Source of the DNA: Enterococcus xiangfangensis
Lineage (GTDB): Bacteria > Bacillota > Bacilli > Lactobacillales > Enterococcaceae
Direction: 5' to 3'
Assembly (NCBI RefSeq): GCF_005405365.1
Contig: NZ_BJDX01000002.1
Location: 248,001-312,000, forward strand
DNA length: 64,000 nucleotides
The position numbers and the translations under genes are program-made. The notes beneath the pieces were generated by a model. It was not told the origin of the DNA and made no database searches. It saw nothing but the letters and a program-made list of their open reading frames with translations. Positions 8,175 to 15,497 of the stretch are shown in pieces (the stretch's first letter is position 1; each line of letters opens with the position of its first letter).

Positions 8175-8693
8175 GTGAAGAAAATTATATTGGTTTTAAA
8201 TCATGTTCAGGCAGGGATGGGCAGTGATGAGAATGCTGACCTAACTCCTAGCGGGAAAAAAGCGGCATTAGGACCAGGACAAACACTTATACCGTATTTA
8301 AAAGAACACGATGCTGAAATCATTGCTACATTATATTGTGGAGATCATTATTATTTGGATCATCAAGAAGAAGTTGCTAAGAAATTTGTAGGATTTGCAA
8401 AAAAATTTCAAGCAGATGCTGTAATCTGTGGCCCGGCAATGCATTATCCAAATTTTGGTGAAATGGCAGGTTCATTGACAAAAATTTTTATTCAACATGG
8501 TATTCCTACAATTGCTGCCATGTCGATTGAAAATCCTGCGACACAGATGTATCAAAAAGAGATTCCCATTGTAAAAATGCCTAAAAAAGGCGGAATCGGT
8601 TTAAATGATTCTTTTAAAAATATGGCATTACTGGCAGCTGAAAAAGCAAAAGGTGAAGATACTAAAGTTTTAGAAGAACAGATCTGTTTTTAA
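8175..8693 (+). CDS. Stand-alone GrdB-like domain (glycine/sarcosine/betaine reductase component B family, N-terminal half)
   Basis: 172 residues from GTG 8175 (AGGTGA 5 bases upstream; GTG 8166 is an alternative). It follows the N-terminal half of GrdB-type reductase subunits: a GMGSDENAD-LTPSG-GPGQT segment, ATLYCGDHYYLD, DAVICGPAMHYPNFGEMAGS, GIPTIAAMSIENPATQMYQ, then a GI-LNDSFKNMALLA helix. Full GrdB is about 430 residues, with its selenocysteine in the missing C-terminal part; no in-frame TGA occurs here. It lies between IIC and IIA in the PTS operon. Glycine-reductase partners (GrdA, GrdC, thioredoxin) are absent, so a different role is likely. Homology call is from remembered family pattern; function unknown. 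Confidence 0.65.
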   Translation: MKKIILVLNHVQAGMGSDENADLTPSGKKAALGPGQTLIPYLKEHDAEIIATLYCGDHYYLDHQEEVAKKFVGFAKKFQADAVICGPAMHYPNFGEMAGSLTKIFIQHGIPTIAAMSIENPATQMYQKEIPIVKMPKKGGIGLNDSFKNMALLAAEKAKGEDTKVLEEQICF

Positions 8694-8712
8694 AAGGAAG
8701 GATTTTTGACAA

Positions 8713-9036
8713 ATGAACGATGAACAATTACAAGTAGTTATGGGACTAATCATGAACGCAGGAAATGCAAAAAGCGAGGCAATCGCTGCCTTAGCAGCTG
8801 CAAAAAACAATGATTTTTCTGAGGCTGAAGAACGGATGAAGGCGGCAAATGATGCATTGATTGAGGCGCATAATACTCAAACGAGTCTATTGACTGCTGA
8901 AGCAAGTGGAAACAATTCAGAGGTAACATTGTTAATGGTCCATAGTCAAGATCATTTAATGAACGCCATTTCTTATCTGGGGTTAACGCAAGAACTGATT
9001 GATGTATACCATAGACTGGCAGCTTTAGAAAAATAA
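8713..9036 (+). CDS. PTS Lac/cellobiose family EIIA component
   Basis: 107 residues, all helical. The phosphorylated His77 is in MVHSQDHLMNA, the family signature, and an Asp for the trimer metal site follows. It takes phosphate from HPr and gives it to IIB at 6451. AAGGAAGG precedes it by 6 bases. Last gene of the operon, with a perfect hairpin directly after. Confidence 0.9.
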   Translation: MNDEQLQVVMGLIMNAGNAKSEAIAALAAAKNNDFSEAEERMKAANDALIEAHNTQTSLLTAEASGNNSEVTLLMVHSQDHLMNAISYLGLTQELIDVYHRLAALEK

Positions 9037-9041
9037 AATTA

Positions 9042-9075
9042 AAACTGACAAAGCCATTTGGCTTTGTCAGTTTTT
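9042..9075. terminator. Terminator after the PTS operon
   Basis: Perfect 12-base stem ACTGACAAAGCC/GGCTTTGTCAGT with a 4-base loop and a T7 run on the plus side; the minus side has TTTTAATTTT, so it can work in both directions. Confidence 0.9.
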
Positions 9076-9128
9076 TTCTGAAGAAATAAACGATGAAGCT
9101 GCCTGGCTTCACAAAATAGCCCCAGCTT

Positions 9129-9245
9129 TTATCCAAAGAAAAACAATGCTTCAATCGCAAGAAAAATTCCAATCAGCAAAATTTTGCCTAGTGGATTGTA
9201 AGGATTGATTGCCCAGCCAAAACCAAATTTTTTGGATGATACCTG
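9129..9245 (-). pseudogene. Possible 3' remnant of a DUF5808-like small membrane protein
   Basis: The minus strand reads KKFGFGWAINPYNPLG followed by a 15-residue hydrophobic helix and a stop at 9129. KxFGxGWxxNxxNP resembles the second half of small DUF5808-type proteins. No ATG, GTG or TTG with a ribosome site precedes it in frame after the xre gene, and the xre terminator lies just upstream. I read it as a decayed 3' end, but a very short gene with a rare start is not excluded. Confidence 0.25.
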
Positions 9246-9257
9246 CAGTTTTGTAAA

Positions 9258-9291
9258 GAAAAGATTAAGCGAGAGCCTAGCTCTTTTGCTC
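9258..9291 (-). terminator. Terminator after the XRE-cupin regulator gene
   Basis: On the minus strand AGAGC-TAG-GCTCT with extra outer pairs AGC/GCT, followed by TAATCTTTTCTTT. Confidence 0.6.
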
Positions 9292-9313
9292 AGTTTCTTT
9301 TTGGTGTTATTGT

Positions 9314-9856
9314 TTAATAATCGTTTGGATAATGAACTACGATAAATTTCACGATATTGTTTGTTTGATTGTCCCAATTATGATTTCTAGTCGAAAAATA
9401 ATGGGCCGAGTCTCCAGGATAAAGCTGGTAGATTGTGTCTTCGATCATTAAGGTCAAGATTCCTTCTAGGACATAAACGAATTCTTCTCCTTGATGCGGA
9501 TAAGGGGCAGGTAGTTCACGATTTTCATGAGGCATGATTTCGATCATTTTTGGTGCGATCATTTTATCTTGTGGAAAGGAACTTAATTGTTTATCGATCA
9601 TATTATTTAATTTATGGATCACAGGCTGATTGTACCCGCGAACGATCGGCTCGATCTCAGCTTCTTCTTCAAAAAAGAAATTGATCTTTACTTTGAACAA
9701 AGTTGCGATAGTTGATAGATGTTCTACTGCAATGGTGGTGATTCCGCGTTCAAATTGCGATAAAAAGCCTGTAGATAGACCCGTAGCTTCGGAAAGTTGT
9801 TTGAGTGTCATCCCGCGCTCGTTGCGCAGATTTTTCACTTTTTCGCCAATATTCAT
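9314..9856 (-). CDS. XRE-family regulator with C-terminal cupin domain
   Basis: 180 residues. The second ATG (9856) is chosen because AAGGAGG lies 9 bases upstream of it and only 3 from the first. Residues 5-60 are an XRE helix-turn-helix (LKQLSEATGLSTGFLSQFERG); residues about 105-175 are a cupin barrel with HQGEEFVYVLEG and YPGDSAHYF. Such HTH-cupin proteins (PuuR type) sense small metabolites and often control adjacent catabolic genes. It is divergent from the glycyl radical operon, its most likely target. TATACT at 9901-9896 on the minus strand may be its -10. Confidence 0.85.
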   Translation of the reverse strand: MNIGEKVKNLRNERGMTLKQLSEATGLSTGFLSQFERGITTIAVEHLSTIATLFKVKINFFFEEEAEIEPIVRGYNQPVIHKLNNMIDKQLSSFPQDKMIAPKMIEIMPHENRELPAPYPHQGEEFVYVLEGILTLMIEDTIYQLYPGDSAHYFSTRNHNWDNQTNNIVKFIVVHYPNDY

Positions 9857-9980
9857 CGGCATATACCTCCTTCTTATTAAAGTTTTCTTCTGTTTAGTAT
9901 ACCTGAAATATAGCGGGAGTTCTAATCATCATTTTGGTGAAAAAAGAAATAAAATAAAAAACAAAAATTCACAATAGTGA

Positions 9981-10018
9981 ATAAAGCGCTTGCAACTGTC
10001 TAGTGAGCACTCTATAAT
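9981..10018 (+). promoter_or_regulatory. Promoter with overlapping cre site for the glycyl radical operon
   Basis: TTGCAA (9990-9995), 17-base spacer, TATAAT (10013-10018). ATAAAGCGCTTGCA at 9981-9994 matches the cre core (AAxCGxTxxCA) and overlaps the -35. CcpA repression is therefore likely; the cupin regulator could bind nearby. Confidence 0.65.
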
Positions 10019-10037
10019 GAAGGCGGGAGGGAAGCAC

Positions 10038-10817
10038 GTGAAAAAGACGACGATTTTTAACATTCAGAAATTTTCGACTCATGATGGGCCGGGGATTCGT
10101 ACGACAATTTTTTTCAAAGGGTGTCCCATAAGATGTGAATGGTGTCACAATCCTGAAAGTCAGGTATTTGCGCCAGAGATCATGTTGAACAAATACGGCA
10201 AAGAGGAACTGATTGGCAAAGAATATTCCATTCGTGAATTAGTAAAGAAAATTCAAGCAGATCAAATTTTTTATGATCAATCAGGCGGCGGGGTGACGTT
10301 TTCTGGTGGGGAAGTAATGGCACAAAATATGGATTATGTTTTGCCATTAGCTAAAGAGTGCCAACGGTTAGGAATTACAGTTGCGATCGATACTTGCGGA
10401 GTCGCACCGACTGAGAACTATCGTCAGATTTTGCCTTATGCTGATTTATTTTTGTACGATTTAAAGTTCATTGATTCACATACTCATCAACTGTATACCG
10501 GAGCTAATAATCAGTTAGTTTTAGACAATTTACGTTTCTTATCAGCACAGCAGACAGAGATCAATTTACGGCTGATTTTATTAGATGAAATTAATGCCGA
10601 TGAGGTTGCAGCAAATAGAATCATTGATTGGCTAGCTGAAGAGGAAATTCATGTGAATGAAATTTCTTTATTGCCTTATCATGACTTTGGTCGGGATAAG
10701 TATGAACGTTTGAAACGTATTTGCACACAAAATTTTAGCAAACCAGCAGAGGAACAAGTGGCAATGATCCAAAAACGATATCAAGATGCAGGGTATCGAG
10801 TAACGATTGGCGGCTAA
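10038..10817 (+). CDS. Glycyl radical enzyme activating enzyme (radical SAM)
   Basis: 259 residues from GTG 10038 (GGGAGG 7 bases upstream; an upstream in-frame start at 9990 lies inside the promoter). The radical SAM cluster is C29-x3-C33-x2-C36 in GCPIRCEWCHNP, after the activase motif THDGPGIRTT. GGGVTFSGGE is the SAM-binding motif. The cysteine-rich ferredoxin insert present in many activases of this class is missing, so it carries only the SAM cluster, as in PflA. It makes the glycyl radical on the enzyme encoded 41 bases downstream, under anaerobic conditions. Confidence 0.9.
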   Translation: MKKTTIFNIQKFSTHDGPGIRTTIFFKGCPIRCEWCHNPESQVFAPEIMLNKYGKEELIGKEYSIRELVKKIQADQIFYDQSGGGVTFSGGEVMAQNMDYVLPLAKECQRLGITVAIDTCGVAPTENYRQILPYADLFLYDLKFIDSHTHQLYTGANNQLVLDNLRFLSAQQTEINLRLILLDEINADEVAANRIIDWLAEEEIHVNEISLLPYHDFGRDKYERLKRICTQNFSKPAEEQVAMIQKRYQDAGYRVTIGG

Positions 10818-10858
10818 TTATTCAAAAGCAATAAAACTACATTCAAGGAGGAAAAGTA

Positions 10859-13261
10859 ATGACGGAATTGACATTGGAACCGACTAAACGAGGGAGTACG
10901 GAACGAATCAAATATTTAAGAGAAATCAGCGACAAAAAATGTACTCCGAGTATTTCGATGGAACGGGCAGTTTTATTAACAGAAGCTTATAAGATGTGGG
11001 AAGGAACAGTTTCTGCACCAGTATTACGCGGACGTGCCTTTAAATACATTATGGAAAATCGAACGAACTATATTGAAAAAGGCTCATTAATTTTGGGTGA
11101 AAAAGGAGATAAGCCATGGGCAGCGCCAACCTTTCCTGAATTGTGCTGCCACACATTAGAAGATTTTGACAATATGCACAATCGCGAGAAAGTTTTTTTC
11201 CGGGTGAGCGAGGAAGATCGTCGGATTCAAGAAGACGTGATTATTCCCTATTGGCATGAGCGTGCGATGATGACACGAATGAATCGATTGTTGCCAAAAG
11301 AGTGGCATTTATTATTTGACGGCGGTTTGTACACAGAATTTTTAATGCAGCGAGGGCCAGGACATACCGTAGCAGATGGGAAAATGTATCAAAAAGGATT
11401 TGCTGATTTTAAAGCCGATATTCAACAAGAAATTGATCATTTAGATTACAACAATGACATGGAAGCTTTGAATAAGCGTGAAGAATTAGAAGGAATGAAG
11501 TTAGTTTGCGAAGGAATGATCATTTACGGCAAGCGCTACGCTGAACAATGTCGCAAGTTAGCCAAAACAGAAACTGATCCACAATGGCAACAAGAGCTGC
11601 TTGATTTAGCGGAAGTTTGCGATGTCGTTCCTGAGCATGCACCACAAACTTTCCGGCAAGCAATCCAAATGTATTGGTTCACTCACATCGGTGTAACTGT
11701 CGAAATGAATAATTGGGATGCGTACTCGCCAGGAAAACTTGATCAACATCTAGAGCCTTTTTATGAAAAAGATATCGAAGAAGGGCGTTTAACACGGGAA
11801 GAAGCGCGGGAATTATTGGAAAATCTTTGGATTCAGTTCAATAATCAACCAGCGCCCCCAAAAGTTGGTATCACCTTGAAAGAAAGTGGGACGTATACTG
11901 ATTTTTGTAACTTGAATACAGGTGCGTTGCGTCCAGATGGGACAAGTGGAGTGAGCGATGTCAGCTATTTGATTTTAGAAGTGATGGATGAAATGAAATT
12001 GTTGCAGCCCAGCTCTAATGTCCAAATCTCACGTAAAACACCAGAGAAATTTTTACGCGAAGCATTGAAAGTATCACGCAAAGGTTGGGGACAGCCGGCG
12101 ATGTACAATTCCGAAGCAATCTTGGCAGAGTTAAGCTATCTTGGAAAATCTATCGATGATGCTAGGGAGAGCGGGATTTGTTCCGGTTGTGTCGAAGTTG
12201 GTGTAGCTGGAAAAGAAGCCTATGTTTTAACCGGATACCTCAATATTCCCAAAGTTTTTGAATTAGCAATGAATCGCGGCTATGATCATTATACAGATAA
12301 ACAAGTCGGTATCGATGTAGGTGATTTCACTCAAATGAAATCTTATGAAGAAGTTTTTGAGGCATTTTATCAAGAATTACAATATGTAGTGGATGTGAAA
12401 GTGGCGGGAAATAATTTGATTGAACGAATGTACATGGAATTTATGCCAGTGCCGTTGCTTTCAGTGATGTCTGACGACTGTATCAAAGTTGGAAAAGATT
12501 ATAATGCTGGCGGTGCCCGCTACAATACTAGCTATATTCAGTGCGTGGGAATCGCGACGATCACTGATTCATTAGCGGCAATCAAATACAATGTTTTTGA
12601 AGAAAAAACGATGACGATGCAAGAATTATTGGCGGCTTGTGAAGCTGATTTCGAGAACTATGATGAAATTTATGATCGTATTTATAATGAGACACCTAAA
12701 TATGGCAATGACGATGACGCTGCAGACAACTTATTGCGAGATGTCGCTGCTTCGCTGCAAGAAGTGATCGCAGGTCGTCCAACACCAAAAGGCTCAAAAA
12801 CAGTGGTTGAATTTTTACCAACGACTTGTCATGTTTATTTCGGTCAAGTTATGGAGGCTTCACCAAATGGGCGCCACAAGGGAATCCCGTTGCCAGATGG
12901 GATCTCGCCAGAAAAAGGCGCTGATCGTAATGGTCCGACTGCTGTGATCAAGTCGGCATCAAAAATTGATCAGACCAAAACCGGCGGCGCATTGCTAAAT
13001 CAAAAATTCACTCCGAGCGTGGTAGCCGGAGAAGCGGGAATAACCAATATGGCTTCACTAGTTCGCAGTTATTTTGCTTTAGATGGACACCATATCCAAT
13101 TCAATGTAATCGATCGAGCAACACTTTTGAAAGCACAAAAACATCCAAAAGAATATGAAAACTTGATCGTACGAGTTGCAGGGTATAGTGATTACTTCAA
13201 TAACCTTGAAAAAGCATTACAAGATGAGATCATCTCTCGTACGGAGCAAGCGTTCGGCTAA
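10859..13261 (+). CDS. hypD: Glycyl radical enzyme, trans-4-hydroxy-L-proline dehydratase-like
   Basis: 800 residues. The glycyl radical site is Gly775 in RVAGYSDYFNN and the thiyl site Cys444 with Glu446 in SGCVEVG, the dehydratase-type GCVE motif. Across its length it reads like HypD: SIERAVLLTEAY-type start, PGHTV near residue 170, NNWDAYSPGKLDQHL, PPKVGITLKESGTYTD, NGPTAVIKSASK. HypD removes water from trans-4-hydroxyproline to give pyrroline-5-carboxylate, normally reduced to proline by ProC. No proC is next to it here. Cytosolic, strictly anaerobic. A related glycyl radical enzyme with another hydroxyproline-like substrate cannot be excluded. AAGGAGG lies 6-12 bases upstream. Confidence 0.75.
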   Translation: MTELTLEPTKRGSTERIKYLREISDKKCTPSISMERAVLLTEAYKMWEGTVSAPVLRGRAFKYIMENRTNYIEKGSLILGEKGDKPWAAPTFPELCCHTLEDFDNMHNREKVFFRVSEEDRRIQEDVIIPYWHERAMMTRMNRLLPKEWHLLFDGGLYTEFLMQRGPGHTVADGKMYQKGFADFKADIQQEIDHLDYNNDMEALNKREELEGMKLVCEGMIIYGKRYAEQCRKLAKTETDPQWQQELLDLAEVCDVVPEHAPQTFRQAIQMYWFTHIGVTVEMNNWDAYSPGKLDQHLEPFYEKDIEEGRLTREEARELLENLWIQFNNQPAPPKVGITLKESGTYTDFCNLNTGALRPDGTSGVSDVSYLILEVMDEMKLLQPSSNVQISRKTPEKFLREALKVSRKGWGQPAMYNSEAILAELSYLGKSIDDARESGICSGCVEVGVAGKEAYVLTGYLNIPKVFELAMNRGYDHYTDKQVGIDVGDFTQMKSYEEVFEAFYQELQYVVDVKVAGNNLIERMYMEFMPVPLLSVMSDDCIKVGKDYNAGGARYNTSYIQCVGIATITDSLAAIKYNVFEEKTMTMQELLAACEADFENYDEIYDRIYNETPKYGNDDDAADNLLRDVAASLQEVIAGRPTPKGSKTVVEFLPTTCHVYFGQVMEASPNGRHKGIPLPDGISPEKGADRNGPTAVIKSASKIDQTKTGGALLNQKFTPSVVAGEAGITNMASLVRSYFALDGHHIQFNVIDRATLLKAQKHPKEYENLIVRVAGYSDYFNNLEKALQDEIISRTEQAFG

Positions 13262-13347
13262 GAAGTCAAACTGCAGAATTTGACTAGGACAAGACAAGAA
13301 AATTTGCTTACCAAGTCATAAGAAAATTGTTGGATTCAAACAAGTTA

Positions 13348-13384
13348 AAGGACTGTGACACGTCTTTGTCACAGTCCTTTTTTC
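13348..13384 (+). terminator. Terminator after the glycyl radical operon
   Basis: AAGGACTGTGACA-CGTCTT-TGTCACAGTCCTT then T-run. One of several terminators here with a TGTGACA/TGTCACA core. Confidence 0.9.
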
Positions 13385-13422
13385 GAATAGACGGTACTAT
13401 TAGTAAGATGTATCGATCTTGT

Positions 13423-14919
13423 TTAAAGCGTATATCGCAATGGAAGTTGCTGCGCTTGAATGTTTTCTAAGAAAGTTTGATCGTGTTCTACGATCAGCAT
13501 CGTGGGCTTTACTTGCAATAAAAGGTCTTCTAATTGTTTCTGATTGAAGACATCGAGATAGTTCAAGGGTTCATCCCAAATATAGAGTTCGGCTTCTTGA
13601 GCTAAAGATTTAGCCAACTCCACTTTTTTGCGTTGACCCATACTCATTTCCTCAATTTTATTTTGAAAGACATTGCGTTCCATTCCTAATTTCCGCAAGT
13701 TGTTTAAAAAAGCAGAATAGTCCAACTGGTTTGCTTCAGCAAAATCTTGCAAATTGCCGTGATTGCTTTCATAATTTTGTCTTACATAACTGATTTTTGC
13801 AGTTGGCTGAAGTAAGTGGCCTTCAGCTTCGCCAGTAAAAGTTCCTAGCAGATAATGCAGTACGCTAGATTTTCCAATTCCATTTGGTCCGGTCAATGCG
13901 GTAATTTGACCGCGTGTTAATTCGAAGGAAAGTGGGGCAAAAAGTGTTTTCTCAGCATAATGTAACGACAACTCTTCTAGTTTTAGAAGCTGTCCATGAC
14001 GGCTCGGCTGATAATTCATCGTTAAGCGATCAACATCTTCCAAATCTTTTAACAAGCGTTCTTTTTCTTCGATTTGATCATACATCCGACCTTCGATATT
14101 TTTTGAACGTTTCATCGTTCGAGCCGCTCGAGCACCGATGAAACCTGTATCATAAACGGCTCCGCTGCCCTTTTCTGAGGGTTTTCCGTATTTGTTCTTT
14201 TCTCGTGAACGGGACCATTCTGCTTTTTCGGCAGCTGTTTTTTTCAAACGGCCGATTTCTTTTTTGATCTTTCTATTTTGGGCAAGTTCAAACTCGTCTC
14301 GCATTTTCTTTTGTTCTTCATACGTTGTGAAATTTCCTTGATAGAGAACTAACTGACTTTTTTCAATTGCTAAAGTATGGTCTGTAACTTGATTTAAAAA
14401 TAGACGATCGTGACTGACAACGATGAAACCTTCTTTGTGCTGCAAATAGTCAGCTACATGTTGCCGGCCTTGCAGATCTAGGTGATTAGTCGGTTCATCA
14501 ATCAATGGAAAGAAATCAGCTTGAGTGAAAAGCAAAGCTAATAAAATTTTTGTCTGCTCTCCACCAGACAGTGTGTGGTATGGCTGCCAGAGCACTTGCG
14601 GATCTAGCTGGATTAAGTTCATTTCCCGTTCTAGTTCCCACAATTCAAAATCAGCAGCTTCTGATAAAGCGTAATAGGTTAGTTGGTCAGTCTTATCAAT
14701 AGCTACTGGGAAATAAACCGGGTGCATAGGAAACTGAATTTCTCCTTGGTACGGGTATTTTCCTAATAGTAAATGCAGCAATGTCGTTTTGCCGCGGCCG
14801 TTTCGACCGACTAGTCCTAATCTCCAACTACTGTCAATCGTTAAATCAGCATTATCAAACAATAAATCAACCTGTTTATCAAAGCCAAATGTCAAATGTG
14901 TAATTTTAATTGTTGTCAT
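13423..14919 (-). CDS. lsa: ABC-F ribosomal protection protein, Lsa family
   Basis: 498 residues from ATG 14919 (GGAGGG 8 bases upstream); the length equals that of Lsa(A). Two soluble ATPase domains with no membrane part: GRNGRGKTT, LSGGEQTK and IDEPTNHLD in the first, then GPNGIGKSS, MSMGQRKK and WDEPLNYLD in the second. A long linker around residues 200-300 would reach toward the peptidyl transferase centre. Lsa-type proteins displace lincosamides, streptogramin A and pleuromutilins from the ribosome. The upstream leader contains an attenuator hairpin, typical of this class. Spectrum cannot be read from sequence. Confidence 0.85.
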   Translation of the reverse strand: MTTIKITHLTFGFDKQVDLLFDNADLTIDSSWRLGLVGRNGRGKTTLLHLLLGKYPYQGEIQFPMHPVYFPVAIDKTDQLTYYALSEAADFELWELEREMNLIQLDPQVLWQPYHTLSGGEQTKILLALLFTQADFFPLIDEPTNHLDLQGRQHVADYLQHKEGFIVVSHDRLFLNQVTDHTLAIEKSQLVLYQGNFTTYEEQKKMRDEFELAQNRKIKKEIGRLKKTAAEKAEWSRSREKNKYGKPSEKGSGAVYDTGFIGARAARTMKRSKNIEGRMYDQIEEKERLLKDLEDVDRLTMNYQPSRHGQLLKLEELSLHYAEKTLFAPLSFELTRGQITALTGPNGIGKSSVLHYLLGTFTGEAEGHLLQPTAKISYVRQNYESNHGNLQDFAEANQLDYSAFLNNLRKLGMERNVFQNKIEEMSMGQRKKVELAKSLAQEAELYIWDEPLNYLDVFNQKQLEDLLLQVKPTMLIVEHDQTFLENIQAQQLPLRYTL

Positions 14920-15497
14920 AAATATATCCCTCCTTGTCCCCAATGGAAACAAAAAAATCCTAACCAATTTTCAGGAAAGGATCGGGAGAAAGTTGCTCTT
15001 TAAAGTGATATTTTTTTGAAATAATAAAAATATCGATAATTTTGTGCAGAACAGCCTTTGCTTAACCGGAAATCATCAGTGGATTTCCAATCAAATAAAC
15101 GAGAGCCTGAACGACAAAAAAAGAGACCTACCTTTGAAACCCTAAGCCAATCCTGAAAATCTGCCCACTAATCCCATCAATACAAGTTGATCTAAGATCG
15201 GTTTGCAACTTCCAACATTCGCTTAGTTTTTCAATGGCATGATCCCTCGTTTCTATAATTAATAAAACCATTAAAACAAAATTTTTCAGCTTTGTCAAAA
15301 AAAACGGACGCAGCCGCTTCCCCAAACATGCTACGCCCTGGAGTGATCCTCGATAAACGAGGCGAAGAAAATATTTCTTCTGTTATTATAATAGCATATT
15401 CCAACCTAAATAATCCCTTTGGACGCTTGTGAATCAGTTCAGCTATAGTAGATATCAGAATATTTGGTACAATGAGAATAGAAATGGAGGTGGAGGG
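14920..15497 (-). promoter_or_regulatory. Long leader and divergent promoter region between lsa and the GH13 gene
   Basis: No protein gene is supported in these 578 bases. On the minus strand: an extended -10 (TGCTATTAT) near 15387-15395, a tiny frame ATG-ATT-TCC-GGT-TAA at 15076-15062 inside a GGAAATC/GATTTCC hairpin (15068-15088), then an attenuator at 14982-14951. On the plus strand: TACAAT at 15468-15473 may serve the GH13 gene. Low-complexity minus-strand frames here lack ribosome sites. Confidence 0.5.
14951..14982 (-). terminator. Transcription attenuator in the lsa leader
   Basis: On the minus strand ATCCTTTCC pairs with GGTTAGGAT (two internal mismatches) and runs straight into TTTTTTT, 32 bases before the lsa start. 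Position and form match ribosome-dependent attenuators of antibiotic-resistance ABC-F genes. Confidence 0.6.

Noticed and set aside
8175..8693. Selenocysteine insertion in the GrdB-like gene
   Set aside because: The frame contains no TGA codon and the Sec-bearing half of GrdB is absent.
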